Origin: Gemmatimonadota bacterium
GTDB taxonomy: Bacteria; Gemmatimonadota; Gemmatimonadetes; Longimicrobiales; Gaopeijiaceae
Direction of reading: 5' to 3'
Length of the DNA stretch: 64,000 nucleotides
Assembly: GCA_030428885.1 (NCBI GenBank)
Contig: JAUIEJ010000010.1
Span: 124,001-188,000, forward strand
The first letter of the stretch is position 1. Each line of letters begins with the position of its first letter. The notes under the pieces are model-generated. The model was not told where the DNA came from. It saw nothing but the letters and a program-made list of their open reading frames with translations, and searched no databases. Below, piece after piece: positions 1 to 9,279 of this stretch. The position numbers were made by a program, and so were the translations under genes.

Positions 1-545
1 TCCCCCTCTCCGATTCGGCCGGGCGGCGCCCGGGCTCTACGCCGCCGGAGTCGCCGGCCCACACCGACGCCCTGGCGAGGCTGGAAGTACCGGCTCGGAT
101 CACCGCCCTTCTGGTCGTCTTCGCGCCCCTGCTCGACCTGCTCTTCCTCTTCTCGCCTCCTCTGTGGGAGTCCCGGGCGTGGCGGATCGGTGTGGCCAGC
201 ACCCTTCCAGGCACGCTGACCCTCCCCACCGTGGGCGCCCTCGCCCTGGCCCTCCTGGCGGTGGCGCGTCCCGGACCCACGGCCCGGGTGCTGGCTTTGA
301 GCGCCTCGGCGTGCTGCGCCGCACTGGCCGGTCTGGCGGCGGGGGTCCTGGCCGCCGAGCTGCTGCCGACGTCGGGGCTCCCCTACGCCGCCCGGGGTTC
401 GGTGGTGTGGTCGGCCTCCCTGGCCCTGGCCACGGCCCTGGCCAACGGCGCCATGGCCTGGGCCGTGGCCCAACACGCCGTGGTGCCTCTCCGGGGCGCC
501 GCCCTTCCCCGACCCCGCTCTCCGGGGATCGAACTGCTGGACTGA
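1..545 (+). CDS. Multi-pass membrane protein, C-terminal part (5' end outside window)
   Basis: The frame is open from the left edge (first full codon at base 3) to TGA, so the true start lies upstream. About 180 residues are visible. After a polar, Pro-rich stretch come about four hydrophobic segments: one around ITALLVVFAPLLDLLFLF, one at GALALALLAVARP, one very Ala/Leu-rich (ALSASACCAALAGLAAGVLAAELL) and one near ASLALATALANGAMAWAV. A short basic/proline tail follows. I recognise no family or catalytic motif, so it is annotated only as an integral membrane protein fragment. An ATG inside the frame at base 192 would cut through the membrane region and is unlikely to be the real start. Confidence 0.6.
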   Translation, partial: PLSDSAGRRPGSTPPESPAHTDALARLEVPARITALLVVFAPLLDLLFLFSPPLWESRAWRIGVASTLPGTLTLPTVGALALALLAVARPGPTARVLALSASACCAALAGLAAGVLAAELLPTSGLPYAARGSVVWSASLALATALANGAMAWAVAQHAVVPLRGAALPRPRSPGIELLD

Positions 546-566
546 GGGAGTGTCGGGGCGCATACT
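538..566 (+). promoter_or_regulatory. Candidate sigma-70 promoter, leaderless
   Basis: TGGACT (538-543) and CATACT (561-566) are separated by 17 bp. Transcription would start about six bases after the second hexamer, essentially at the ATG of the next gene at 573, and no Shine-Dalgarno sequence precedes that ATG. The same CATACT hexamer sits at the same distance before the sigma factor gene at 54788. Confidence 0.4.
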
Positions 567-572
567 GGCCCC

Positions 573-920
573 ATGCGAAATCTGATCGTTCGGATCGTGA
601 TCAACGCCCTGGCGCTCTGGGCCGCGGCCTCGTTCGTCGACGGCATCCAGCTCACCGACGACCTGGGGGGCGTGGTCGTGGTGGCCCTGGTCTTCGGAAT
701 CGTGAACGCGATTCTGAAGCCCATCCTGAAGCTCATCTCGTTTCCGTTCCTCATCGCCACCCTGGGCCTCTTCGCCCTGGTGGTGAACGCGGCCCTCCTC
801 ATGGTCACGGCCCGGCTCACCGACGGGCTCACCGTGAGCGGGTGGGGCCCGGCCATCGTGGGCAGCATCGTGGTGTCGCTGGTGACCATGCTGCTCGGCG
901 GACTCAAAGACGACGACTGA
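573..920 (+). CDS. Phage-holin-4-like small membrane protein (PF04020 type)
   Basis: This 115-residue protein is almost entirely hydrophobic and shows four membrane segments. It has the features of the 'phage holin family / membrane protein of unknown function' (PF04020): a conserved FGIVNAILKPILKLISFP stretch in the middle (residues about 47-65), an early N-terminal helix with RNLIVRIVINALALW, and a final glycine-rich helix ending in charged residues. Despite the family name, such genes are common single chromosomal genes in many phyla and are not evidence of a prophage. No phage gene is nearby. The cellular role is unknown. The start is supported by the promoter-like CATACT six bases upstream. 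The rRNA methyltransferase follows after 4 bp, so they may be co-transcribed. Confidence 0.8.
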   Translation: MRNLIVRIVINALALWAAASFVDGIQLTDDLGGVVVVALVFGIVNAILKPILKLISFPFLIATLGLFALVVNAALLMVTARLTDGLTVSGWGPAIVGSIVVSLVTMLLGGLKDDD

Positions 921-924
921 CCCG

Positions 925-2028
925 GTGGAACTCTTCGTCCAGTCGGCGCCCGGCCTCGAACCCGCCCTGGACGAGGAACTCCGGGACCTGGGCTACCCCG
1001 GGACGGTGGAGCCCGGAGGCGTGTCGTTGGAGTCCGACGACCCCTCCCTCGTGGCCCGGCTCAACCTCCGTCTCTCCACAGCGTCCCGCGTCCTCGTGAC
1101 CCTGGGGCGGTTCACGGCCTCGGCTCTCCCCGAGCTCGAGCGAAAGGCCGGCGGCCTTCCCTGGGACCGCTTCCTGGACGAGGGACGTCGACCGGCCTTC
1201 CGGGTCACCTGTCGGAAGTCCCGTCTCTACCACACCGGCGCGGTGGCGGAGCGGCTGACCCGGGCGGCGGGACGGGATCCGGCCATGGATCCCTCCGCCC
1301 CCGACACCACCCCGTTCATCGTGCGCATCGTCCGGGACCGGGTGGTGGTCCGGGCCGACTCCAGCGGCGTGCACCTCCACCGCCGGGGGTACCGCCTGGC
1401 CAGCACCCGCGCCCCCCTCCGGGAGACCCTGGCCGCCGGGGTCCTGCGCCTGGCGGGGTGGGACCCGGACCGGCCGTTGGTCGACCCGCTGTGCGGCTCG
1501 GGCACCTTCGTCATCGAAGCGGGGCTCCGGGCGTGCCGACGCGCCCCCGGCGAGAACCGGACCTTCGCCTTCCAGGCGTGGCCCGGCGCCGATCCGGACC
1601 GGGTACGGGCCCTGCGCGCCGAGGCCCTGGCCGGAGTGCGGCCCGCCCCTGCGCCCCTCCGCGGGTCGGACCGGGACGCCGGCGCCGTGGAATCGGCCAC
1701 GGCCAACGGAGCCCGGGCGGGCGTGGCCGGAAGCGTCCACTTCGAGCGCCGGGCGATCTCGGAGGTGACGCCGCCGGACGGGGCCCTCGGGCCCGGGCTC
1801 CTGGTGGCCAACCCGCCCTGGGGTCGACGGGTGGGCCAGGCCCGGGCCCTCCGGGACCTCCACGCCCGCCTGGGTCAGGTGGCCCGACGGGAGTTCTCCG
1901 GGTGGACCCTGGCCCTGGTCTCCCCCTCCGACACCCTGGTCCGTCAGGCCGATCGCCGGGCCGAGTGTATCGCCACGATCCCGTCCGGGGGCGTGTCGGT
2001 GGGGGTGTGGAGGGTCGGCGAGCTGTAG
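925..2028 (+). CDS. THUMP-domain class I SAM-dependent RNA methyltransferase (RlmL/YcbY N-terminal type)
   Basis: The 367-residue product begins with the FVQSAPGLEPALDEEL motif typical of the RlmL/RlmK(L) family, which N2-methylates a guanosine of 23S rRNA. Residues 1-150 form the ferredoxin-like/THUMP RNA-binding part. The Rossmann methyltransferase follows, with SAM-binding VDPLCGSGTF (about 186-195) and the catalytic NPPWGRRVG at N296-W299, where NPPY/F/W marks amino-group methylation. GTG is taken as the start because the family motif begins directly after it. It lies 4 bp after the previous stop. Length fits the stand-alone (unfused) RlmL form. The exact rRNA position cannot be read from sequence. 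Confidence 0.85.
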   Translation: MELFVQSAPGLEPALDEELRDLGYPGTVEPGGVSLESDDPSLVARLNLRLSTASRVLVTLGRFTASALPELERKAGGLPWDRFLDEGRRPAFRVTCRKSRLYHTGAVAERLTRAAGRDPAMDPSAPDTTPFIVRIVRDRVVVRADSSGVHLHRRGYRLASTRAPLRETLAAGVLRLAGWDPDRPLVDPLCGSGTFVIEAGLRACRRAPGENRTFAFQAWPGADPDRVRALRAEALAGVRPAPAPLRGSDRDAGAVESATANGARAGVAGSVHFERRAISEVTPPDGALGPGLLVANPPWGRRVGQARALRDLHARLGQVARREFSGWTLALVSPSDTLVRQADRRAECIATIPSGGVSVGVWRVGEL

Positions 2029-2032
2029 ACGC

Positions 2033-3418
2033 TCAGCCCGGCGTCACGGGCATCTGGACCTCGAGGCCCTTGATGGAGAAGCCGTCCCACACCCATCCCG
2101 CGACGCAGGCGGGACGAGGGCCGATGGTGAACCGGACCTCGTTGGCCCCGACTCTCCACTCGTCGTCGGGAACGGGCAGTCGGAACGACGTCCACCCCGC
2201 GGCGTGACAACTCGTCTCGGTCCAGTCCACGGGCTCCACCACCCGCTCGGGTCCGTCGTTGACCCGGACCCGGACCTGCCCCCGCATGGCGTTGTGCACC
2301 TGCCCGAAGAGCACGGGGTCGGGCCCCGTCCGGGGAAGGTCCAGGGTGGCCGAGGCGCTTTCTCCCACGCCGCGGCTTCCGTTGGCCTGGAGGTAGACCA
2401 GCGATTCGGTCTCGTAGGCGTCGTAGCGTCCCACCACCGGGCCCGTGAACCGCACGTCGTCCCAGTGGAACGTGTAGGTGTCGGTGTTGCCGTCCTTCCG
2501 GGGTGTGTAGGCGTGGGTCTTGAAGAGGACCAGCCCCCGGGTGAAGGGGAGTCCCCCGGGCACCTCCAACACCAGGGAATCCAGAGCTCCGTCGGCCGTC
2601 TGCACGGCCCAGATCAGCTCGTCGTCTCCCAGGTGGAGCCGCATGGAGCGCCGGATGCGCCGATCGTCGTTGGCCGGGTCGCCGGGATGTCGATCGGCCC
2701 AGGCGCCCCAATCCGAGGCCCCGGCGATCCACCCCTCCGGATCCACCGCCCCGGTCCCCACCTCGAGCCGTCGTGTGCCGCCGAAGAAGTCCAGGAGGAT
2801 CCGGTCCCGCGGGTAGGTCTCGTCGATGGGCAGCCAGGAGCGGGCCGCCCCCACCTTGAGCTGATCACGGGGCACGATGACCACCTCCCACCAACTGCGC
2901 GCCGCCGCGGTGAGATTGACGTCGAACTCCAACACGCCACCGTCGGCGAAGTCGAACTCCTGGCGGGGCCAGAAGGCGGTGACCGAATACCCCTCCACAT
3001 CGCCCATGGACGACATGAGGTGATTGCGGCAGACGAAGAAGCTCTCGTCGGGCGCCCGCCCGCTGGAGCGGTGGGAGGTGGTGACGGCGTGCTGGGGCAC
3101 CGGGTCGGCCTGGGGCGACGGCCCGGCGCAATCCATCCCGTGGTCGGCCGGGAACGCGGCGAACGCCGGGTCGTGGTCCCGGGGGTGGGTCCGGTGGGTC
3201 ACCGAGTAGTCGAACTCCGCGGGAAGCGCGGATTGGGACGGCGCCCCGGGGTCGCCGTCGAACGTGGCCTCGAACGCCCACCCCGTGGCGGGCCCCCCGG
3301 GCGGGTCTCCCCCATCGGGTGGATCGGGGTCGTCGGGCACGGCCGGGGCCGCAGGGGGGCCGTCGCAGGCGGCCAGGACCGCCACGAGGAGCAGGGTGCG
3401 GAGGAGAACGGAGGGCAT
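2033..3418 (-). CDS. Exported lipoprotein of unknown function
   Basis: The ATG chosen starts a textbook lipoprotein signal ([18 protein letters not shown]), giving 461 residues. An upstream in-frame ATG would add 45 basic residues before the signal and is rejected. After the lipidated Cys there is a Pro/Asp/Gly-rich linker ([18 protein letters not shown]) that would tether the protein to the membrane. The body is Trp- and Asp-rich with alternating beta-type segments (for example [21 protein letters not shown]). The last about 120 residues look like a carbohydrate-binding or jelly-roll module with paired Cys. I do not recognise a catalytic motif. It is divergent from the glycoside operon, 122 bp apart, so a related carbohydrate-binding job is possible but only inferred. 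Confidence 0.7.
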   Translation of the reverse strand: MPSVLLRTLLLVAVLAACDGPPAAPAVPDDPDPPDGGDPPGGPATGWAFEATFDGDPGAPSQSALPAEFDYSVTHRTHPRDHDPAFAAFPADHGMDCAGPSPQADPVPQHAVTTSHRSSGRAPDESFFVCRNHLMSSMGDVEGYSVTAFWPRQEFDFADGGVLEFDVNLTAAARSWWEVVIVPRDQLKVGAARSWLPIDETYPRDRILLDFFGGTRRLEVGTGAVDPEGWIAGASDWGAWADRHPGDPANDDRRIRRSMRLHLGDDELIWAVQTADGALDSLVLEVPGGLPFTRGLVLFKTHAYTPRKDGNTDTYTFHWDDVRFTGPVVGRYDAYETESLVYLQANGSRGVGESASATLDLPRTGPDPVLFGQVHNAMRGQVRVRVNDGPERVVEPVDWTETSCHAAGWTSFRLPVPDDEWRVGANEVRFTIGPRPACVAGWVWDGFSIKGLEVQMPVTPG

Positions 3419-3540
3419 GGTTCCAAGCTGGACCCCCTCGCCGGATTTGTGCAAGACGCTTCCGACGCCCATCCTACCCCGATCCTGACGCCCCTGTGAC
3501 GGCGGGCGCGGGAACCGTTTCCTCGGGATCGGAGGACCTC

Positions 3541-5034
3541 GTGTCGGACGCATTTCTCTCCCGGCGTGACTTCGTTTCGGGCAGCTCGAAGCTGGCGTTC
3601 GGCGCCATGATCGTACCCCGTCACGTCCTGGGAGGGCCCGGATACCGGGCCCCCAGCGACATGCTCAACATCGCCGTGGTGGGCGCCGGCGGCATGGGGG
3701 CCGAGAACGCCCAGGAACTCGGATCGGAGCACATCGCCGCCGTCTGCGACGTCGACTTCGCCCAGGTGGAGAAGAAGGCCGACGAGCGCTCCCGGGACGG
3801 CGACGGCAACCCCCGGGAGAAGGGGGTGCGCTGGCAGGAGCAGCTCTCCGCCGCCCGGCGCTACGCCGACTTCCGGGAGATGCTGGCCGAAGGCGACGAC
3901 ATCGACGCCGTGGTGGTGGCCACCCCCGACCACACCCACGCCGTCATCGCCGCAGCAGCCATGCGGGCCGGGAAGCACGTGTACGTGCAGAAGCCCCTGG
4001 CGTGGTCGGTGGAGGAGTGCCGGGTCCTGGGCCGTCTGGCCGACGAGACGGGGGTCGTGACCCAGATGGGCAACCAGGGGCACTCCAGCGACGACGCCCG
4101 CCGCATCAACGAGTGGGTGCAGGCCGGAGTGCTGGGGCCGGTGCGGGAGGTCCACATCTGGACGAATCGGCCCATCTGGCCCCAGGGCCTCCCGGCGCCT
4201 CATTTCCCGCCCCGGGAGCGGGGCCCCGAGGCCGACGCGTCCTGGTGGCCCGGCGACGTGGCGGGGCGGGTGGCCGACGCCATCGGCGGCGATTGGTCGC
4301 CCCCCGACTCCCTCCACTGGGAGCTGTGGCGCGGCCCGGAGGCCGACGACGTGGACTACCACCCCATCTACCATCCCTTCCACTGGCGGGGCTGGACCCG
4401 GTTCGGCGTGGGCGCCCTCGGCGACATGGGGGCCCACCTGGTGGACCACCCCTACTGGGCCCTGGACCTGGGCTACCCCGACACCATCGAGGCCACCTCC
4501 ACCCCGTGGGGCGGCCCCTCGGACGATCCGGCCACCTACCCACTGGCCATGAAGGTGCACTACACCTTCCCCCGTCGGGGCATCCAGCCCCCCGTGTCCA
4601 TGCACTGGTACGACGGCGGTCTCATGCCCCGCCGCCCCGACGTGCTGCCCGCCGACGTGGTTCTGGACCGGGGGGGCGGCGTGATCTTCGTGGGGGAGCG
4701 GGGGATCCTCATGCACGAGACCTACGGGCGGAATCCCACGCTGTACCCCGAATATCTGCAAGCCGAAGCCGATCTCGTGACCCCGTCCTACCCCCGGATC
4801 GAGGGAAGCCACGAGATGAACTTCGTCCGGGCCTGCAAGGGTGAGGAGGCGGCCTCGAGTCCCTTCTCGTACGCCGCGCCCCTCACCGAGACCATGCTCC
4901 TGGGCCTGGTGGCCCTCCGGTCCGGTCAGGGCCGGAAGATCGAATACGACGCCGCCTCCATGCGGGTCTTGAACGACGCCGACGCCAATCAGTGGCTGAC
5001 CCGAAACTACCGTCCGGGCTGGGAGGTCCGATGA
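3541..5034 (+). CDS. Gfo/Idh/MocA family oxidoreductase, Tat-exported
   Basis: This 497-residue protein starts at a GTG preceded by GGAGG eight bases upstream. The first residues ([26 protein letters not shown]) form a twin-arginine signal, so the enzyme is probably exported folded with its NAD(P). The Rossmann dinucleotide motif is VVGAGGMG (G48-G53). The family's Lys appears in [14 protein letters not shown] (K151), the counterpart of the catalytic EKP lysine. The remainder matches the secreted bacterial Gfo/Idh/MocA subgroup, with [15 protein letters not shown], an H-rich segment ([19 protein letters not shown]) and a C-terminal [11 protein letters not shown]. Likely role: oxidation or reduction of a sugar or 3-keto-sugar in the periplasm. 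It is the first gene of the operon and overlaps the next by 4 bp (ATGA). Substrate is not determinable from sequence. Confidence 0.88.
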   Translation: MSDAFLSRRDFVSGSSKLAFGAMIVPRHVLGGPGYRAPSDMLNIAVVGAGGMGAENAQELGSEHIAAVCDVDFAQVEKKADERSRDGDGNPREKGVRWQEQLSAARRYADFREMLAEGDDIDAVVVATPDHTHAVIAAAAMRAGKHVYVQKPLAWSVEECRVLGRLADETGVVTQMGNQGHSSDDARRINEWVQAGVLGPVREVHIWTNRPIWPQGLPAPHFPPRERGPEADASWWPGDVAGRVADAIGGDWSPPDSLHWELWRGPEADDVDYHPIYHPFHWRGWTRFGVGALGDMGAHLVDHPYWALDLGYPDTIEATSTPWGGPSDDPATYPLAMKVHYTFPRRGIQPPVSMHWYDGGLMPRRPDVLPADVVLDRGGGVIFVGERGILMHETYGRNPTLYPEYLQAEADLVTPSYPRIEGSHEMNFVRACKGEEAASSPFSYAAPLTETMLLGLVALRSGQGRKIEYDAASMRVLNDADANQWLTRNYRPGWEVR

Positions 5035-5777
5035 ACGCTCGCTCTCTGGCCCTCGCCGGCCTCGTCTGCATGCCCCTGGCCGCCGCCTGCAGCGGGGGCT
5101 CCGACGCCGCCGAGGCTCCGGCCGACACCGAGGCCGAGGCCCAGACGCCCCCCAACACCCTCACCGACGAGGAGCGGGCCGAGGGGTGGACCCTGCTTTT
5201 CGACGGCACGTCTCTCGACCAGTGGCGGACCTACGGCGCCGACGACCTCCACGACGGATGGCAGGCCGAAGACGGCCTCCTGGTGAGGGTCGGCGGAGGG
5301 GGCGACATCATCACCCGGGAGACCTACGACGACTTCGAACTCCAGGTGGAGTGGATGGTCCGGGAAGCGGGCAACAGCGGCATCTTCTTCAACGTGTCGG
5401 AGGACTCGGGACGAATCTTCGAGGGCGCGCCGGAGATGCAGGTCCTGGACGACGCGGCCCACGCCGACGGACAGAACCCCCTCACGTCGGCCGGCGCCAA
5501 CTACGCCCTCCACCCGGCCCCGCGGGGCGTGGTGCACCCGGCCGGCGAGTGGAACGAGGCCCGGATCCGGGTCCAGGGTGACCACGTGGAGCACTGGCTC
5601 AACGGCCAGAAGATCGTGGAGTACGACCTGGGCAGCCCCGAATGGCAGGAGTTGGTGGCCGGAAGCAAGTTCACCGAGTGGCCCGAGTACGGCACGTATT
5701 CGTCGGGCCACATCGGACTCCAGGATCACGGCGATTGGGTGGGCTACCGCAACCTGAAGATCCGGCGGCTGAACTGA
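5031..5777 (+). CDS. DUF1080 lipoprotein, probable 3-keto-disaccharide hydrolase
   Basis: The 248-residue product has a lipoprotein signal ([19 protein letters not shown]), then an acidic linker and one DUF1080 (PF06439) jelly-roll domain. Characteristic pieces are [14 protein letters not shown] at its start, the middle [12 protein letters not shown]...[12 protein letters not shown] and EMQVLDD, and the end [22 protein letters not shown]. The family is related to concanavalin-like lectins and has been renamed 3-keto-disaccharide hydrolase after members shown to cleave 3-keto-glycosides. That reaction suits this operon, where a GMC dehydrogenase could make the 3-keto substrate. It overlaps the gene before it by ATGA and the one after by a single base (TGATG), so the three are translationally coupled. 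Confidence 0.9.
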   Translation: MNARSLALAGLVCMPLAAACSGGSDAAEAPADTEAEAQTPPNTLTDEERAEGWTLLFDGTSLDQWRTYGADDLHDGWQAEDGLLVRVGGGGDIITRETYDDFELQVEWMVREAGNSGIFFNVSEDSGRIFEGAPEMQVLDDAAHADGQNPLTSAGANYALHPAPRGVVHPAGEWNEARIRVQGDHVEHWLNGQKIVEYDLGSPEWQELVAGSKFTEWPEYGTYSSGHIGLQDHGDWVGYRNLKIRRLN

Positions 5778-6643
5778 TGGACCGCCGCGCGTTTCTGGGC
5801 GCCGCGGCCACCGTGGGACTGGGGCTGACAGGCCGATCCGCGTTCGCCGGCCCTCACGGCGCCGGCCCCGCGTCGGGCCCCCGGATCCCCGAGTCCCTGG
5901 GCGTTCAGCTCTACACGCTCCGGGACCGCATGGCCGACGACGTGGCCGGCACCCTGGCTGCCGTGGCCGAGGTGGGCTACGGCGAGGTGGAGTTCGCGGG
6001 GCTCTTCGGGCACTCCCCCGCCGAGGTGGCCGCCATGCTTTCGGACGTGGGACTCACGTCCCCCTCCACCCACGTGGGGCTCCCCCGCCTCACCGAGGGC
6101 ATGGACGCGCTGCTGGACGAGGCCGAGGCACTGGGGCATCGTTGGATCGTGGTGCCGTCGGTGCCGTCGGACTTCCGTTCGGCCGACGGCTTCCGCCGGC
6201 TCGCCGACGTCTTCAACCAGGTCGGAGCCCGGGTGCAGGCGCGGGGCATGGGGGTGGCGTTCCACAACCACGACGCCGAGTTCGCCGACCTGGGCAACGG
6301 CGAAACGGGGCTGGGCCTCCTCCTGGAGCGGGGCGACCCCGACCTGGTCTCGTTCCAGTTGGACCTCTTCTGGGCCGTCCACGCGGGCGAGGATCCCCTG
6401 GCCTGGTTCACGGCCTGGCCCGGGCGATTCGTCTCCGTCCACGCGAAGGACCGCACGGCCGCCGGCGACATGGTGGCCGTGGGCGACGGTGTCATGGACT
6501 TCGCCGCGCTCCTGGCCGCAGGCGAACGGGCCGGGGTGCGTCACGTCTTCGTGGAGCACGATCGTCCCGACGACTCCCTGGCGTCGGTGACCCGGAGCTT
6601 CCGCACCCTGGCCGCCCTCGGCTCCGGCGGCGGGCACCCCTAG
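5777..6643 (+). CDS. Sugar phosphate isomerase/epimerase-like TIM-barrel protein, Tat-exported
   Basis: The 288-residue protein opens with [26 protein letters not shown], a clear twin-arginine signal. The mature part is an AP-endonuclease-2 type (PF01261) TIM barrel: GVQLYTLRDRMADD at strand 1, GYGEVEFAGLFG, VAFHNHDAEF (metal His), a DLFW segment, SVHAKD and a C-terminal VEHDRP. The acidic and His residues at strand ends are the expected divalent-metal ligands. Family members isomerise or epimerise sugars, and some relatives open 3-keto glycosides by beta-elimination (the C-glycoside cleaving enzymes), so a step after oxidation at C3 is plausible. The start codon overlaps the previous stop by one base. 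Export by Tat places it with the Gfo protein and DUF1080 lipoprotein. Confidence 0.87.
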   Translation: MDRRAFLGAAATVGLGLTGRSAFAGPHGAGPASGPRIPESLGVQLYTLRDRMADDVAGTLAAVAEVGYGEVEFAGLFGHSPAEVAAMLSDVGLTSPSTHVGLPRLTEGMDALLDEAEALGHRWIVVPSVPSDFRSADGFRRLADVFNQVGARVQARGMGVAFHNHDAEFADLGNGETGLGLLLERGDPDLVSFQLDLFWAVHAGEDPLAWFTAWPGRFVSVHAKDRTAAGDMVAVGDGVMDFAALLAAGERAGVRHVFVEHDRPDDSLASVTRSFRTLAALGSGGGHP

Positions 6644-6680
6644 ACCCGTTCGATTCTCCCCGCAGGACGAGGACCATCGC

Positions 6681-8465
6681 ATGCCGAGACGAACCCAGGA
6701 CGACTACGACGTGATCGTGGTGGGCTCCGGCGCCGCAGGCGGGATGTCGGCGTTCATCCTCGCGGCCCACGGGGTCCGGGTGCTCATGCTCGAGGCGGGT
6801 CGGAACTACGATCCGGTGACCGAGACCCCCATGTTCCACCTTCCCAAGGACGCCCCGCTCCGGGGCGGCGGGACGCCGGAGAAGCCCTTCGGCTTCTACG
6901 ACGCCACCGTCGATGGGGGATGGCGGGTGCCCGGCGAGCCGTACTCCAGCGTCGACGACGCCGGCTTCCTCTGGTGGCGGGCCCGGATGCTGGGAGGCCG
7001 CACGAATCACTGGGGCCGCATCTCGCTCCGCATGGGCCCCTACGACTTCAAGCCGCGCTCCCGGGACGGGCTGGGATTCGACTGGCCCATGACGTACGAC
7101 GACCTGGAGCCGTACTACGACCGCACCGAGGCCCTCATCGGGGTCTACGGATCCAGCGAAGGGCTCGAAAACACGCCCGACTCGTCGCCGGGGATCCTCC
7201 AGCCGGCTCCGCCCCCCCGGGCCACCGAACTCTACACCCAGCACGTTTGCCGCGACCTGGACATCCCGGTGGTTCCGGCCCATCTGGCCATCCTCACCCA
7301 GCGTCAGGACGCCGATCGGCTCCCCGCCTATCTCTTTCCGAACAATCCCCTGGCCCAGCGGGTCACGGCCGAGTCCATGCGGCAGCGCCAGGCCTGCTTC
7401 TACGCCACGCCCTGCGGCCGGGGCTGCTCCATCAAGGCCAACTTCCAGTCCCCCACTGTCCTGATTCCCCCGGCCCTGGCCACGGGCAATCTGGACATCC
7501 GCACCGACGCCATGGTGCGGGAGGTGACGGTGGACGCCCAGGGTCGAGCCACGGGCGTGCACTACATCGACAAGGCCACCCGCACCGACCAGTGGGTCGG
7601 CGCCCGCGTGGTGATCCTGGCCGCCAGCGCCCTGGAGTCGGCCCGGATCCTCCTGAACTCGAAGAGCGCGTCGTTTCCCGACGGGCTGGCCAACGGCAGC
7701 GGCCTCGTGGGCAGGTACATCATGGACACGGTGGGCGCCGGCGTGGGCGGCCAGTTCCCGGCCTTCGAGAACATGCCGGCCCACAACACCGACGGCGCCT
7801 CGGCCATGCACCTCTACATGCCGTGGTGGCTCTACGGGGAGCAGCTCGCCGGGCAGCTCGACTTCGCCCGGGGCTATCACATCGAGTTCGGGGGCGGGCG
7901 GGGCATGCCGGGCCCCGGGGCGTTCGGTGGGATGGAGGGCTACACCGAGGGCGCCTACGGGCGGCGCTTCAAGGAGGAGTGCCGCCGCTACTACGGCTCG
8001 TTCATGTGGTTCGACGGTCGGGGCGAGATGATCCCCAACGACGACTGCTGGTGCGAGATCGACCCCGACGGAGTGGACCAGTGGGGCATTCCCACCCTCC
8101 GTTTCCACTGGAAGTGGTCGGACCACGAACTGAACCAGGCCCGTCACATGCAGCGCACCTTCGCCGGGATCATCGAGGCCATGGGCGGGCGCGTGACGTC
8201 GAACGTGGCCGACGACGGCGCCGACGCCATCGCGCGCCCGGGGCAGATCATCCACGAGGTGGGGGGCGTGCGCATGGGAGCCTCCTCCCGGGACTCGGTC
8301 CTGAACGAGTTCTGCCAGTCGTGGGAGGTGGACAACCTCTTCGTCACCGACGGGGGCTGCTTCGTGAGCAACGCCGACAAGAACCCCACCCTGAGCATCA
8401 TGGCCATCGCCTGGCGCTCTGCGGACTACCTCATCGAGGAACTCAACCGGGGGAGCTTCGCATGA
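6681..8465 (+). CDS. GMC-family FAD-dependent oxidoreductase, probable catalytic subunit of a glycoside 3-dehydrogenase
   Basis: The 594-residue protein has an N-terminal FAD motif VIVVGSGAAGG (G15-G20) with EAG at the end of strand 2, the LGGRTNHWGR segment near residue 110, and the C-terminal GMC signature HEVGGVRMG (H525) followed by DGGCFVSNADKNPT with the Asn-Pro-Thr of the active site. A cysteine group, CFYATPCGRGCSIKANF near residue 240, resembles the cysteine cluster of membrane-linked sugar dehydrogenases and may bind an iron-sulfur centre. It has no signal peptide of its own. The next gene carries a Tat signal and overlaps it by ATGA, the arrangement seen for LacA/LacC and gluconate 2-dehydrogenase, where the large subunit is carried out with the small one. 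Substrate is inferred from context as a glycoside oxidised at C3. Confidence 0.88.
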   Translation: MPRRTQDDYDVIVVGSGAAGGMSAFILAAHGVRVLMLEAGRNYDPVTETPMFHLPKDAPLRGGGTPEKPFGFYDATVDGGWRVPGEPYSSVDDAGFLWWRARMLGGRTNHWGRISLRMGPYDFKPRSRDGLGFDWPMTYDDLEPYYDRTEALIGVYGSSEGLENTPDSSPGILQPAPPPRATELYTQHVCRDLDIPVVPAHLAILTQRQDADRLPAYLFPNNPLAQRVTAESMRQRQACFYATPCGRGCSIKANFQSPTVLIPPALATGNLDIRTDAMVREVTVDAQGRATGVHYIDKATRTDQWVGARVVILAASALESARILLNSKSASFPDGLANGSGLVGRYIMDTVGAGVGGQFPAFENMPAHNTDGASAMHLYMPWWLYGEQLAGQLDFARGYHIEFGGGRGMPGPGAFGGMEGYTEGAYGRRFKEECRRYYGSFMWFDGRGEMIPNDDCWCEIDPDGVDQWGIPTLRFHWKWSDHELNQARHMQRTFAGIIEAMGGRVTSNVADDGADAIARPGQIIHEVGGVRMGASSRDSVLNEFCQSWEVDNLFVTDGGCFVSNADKNPTLSIMAIAWRSADYLIEELNRGSFA

Positions 8466-9244
8466 GCCGCGACGACGAGATCCGCTCCGGGGGCGTCCCC
8501 CTTCCCATGGCGCCGCCCCGGGGAGTGCCGGCCCACGGGGGCGACGATCCCGACGCCCCGGACGGCCCCGACCGCCGCACCGTCCTGAAGTGGATGGCCC
8601 TGGCCGCCGCCGCCCCCGCCGTGACGGCCTCCTGCGCCCCTGACGCCCCGACCGGATCCGCCGGCGCCGGCACCGCAGGCGCCTCAGGCACCGGGTCCTC
8701 GTCGTCCACGGTGGGCAACCCCCTGGCCGCCGGCACCCCCTGGGACCCGGACCTCATCGCCCCCCGGCGCCATTGGGAGCTGGTCCTCACCGACGACGAA
8801 CGGCAGGGGCTCGCCGCCCTCTGCGACGTCATCATCCCGGCCGACGACGTCTCCCCCGCCGCCAGCGAGGTGGGCGCCGTGGACTACATCGACGAGTGGG
8901 TGAGTGCGCCGTACGACGGCCAACGCAACGATCTGGTCCTGGTCCGGGGCGGGCTCGTGTGGCTCGACCGGGAGTCGGGCAGCCGCTTCGGCGACGACCG
9001 GCGCTTCCGGGACCTGACCGGAGAGCAGCAGACCGCCATCTGCGACGACATCTGCTGGATCCGGCGTGCGGCGCCGGAGCACCGCATGGCCGCCCGGTTC
9101 TTCGCCAAGGTGCGGGACCTGACGGCCACGGCCTTCTACACGACGCCCGAGGGCATGGCCGACATCGGCTACGTGGGCAACACCGCCCTGGCCCGCTGGG
9201 AGGCGCCCCCGGACGACGTACTCCGCCATCTGGGCCTCGCCTGA
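8462..9244 (+). CDS. Gluconate 2-dehydrogenase subunit 3 / LacC-like protein with Tat lipoprotein signal
   Basis: This 260-residue protein starts with a polar 36-residue lead, then DRRTVLKWMALAAAAPAVTASC, a twin-arginine signal ending in a possible lipobox Cys. After a Gly/Ala/Ser linker the domain matches gluconate 2-dehydrogenase subunit 3 (PF13618): LTDDERQGLAALCDVIIPADDVSPAASEVGAVDYIDEWV at its start, a Trp-rich middle and FFAKVRDLTATAFYTTPEGMADIGYVGN near the end. In known systems this subunit escorts the FAD subunit through Tat and helps assemble it. The usual cytochrome c subunit is not encoded here, because no CXXCH protein lies in the operon. Translation is coupled to the GMC gene by ATGA. 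Confidence 0.88.
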   Translation: MSRDDEIRSGGVPLPMAPPRGVPAHGGDDPDAPDGPDRRTVLKWMALAAAAPAVTASCAPDAPTGSAGAGTAGASGTGSSSSTVGNPLAAGTPWDPDLIAPRRHWELVLTDDERQGLAALCDVIIPADDVSPAASEVGAVDYIDEWVSAPYDGQRNDLVLVRGGLVWLDRESGSRFGDDRRFRDLTGEQQTAICDDICWIRRAAPEHRMAARFFAKVRDLTATAFYTTPEGMADIGYVGNTALARWEAPPDDVLRHLGLA

Positions 9245-9279
9245 CCCCTCCCCCGCCCCACCCTTCCACCGGATCGTCC

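Noticed and set aside
573-920. Phage holin family match as evidence of a prophage
   Set aside because: The family is common in chromosomes, and no integrase, capsid, terminase or attachment site is near.
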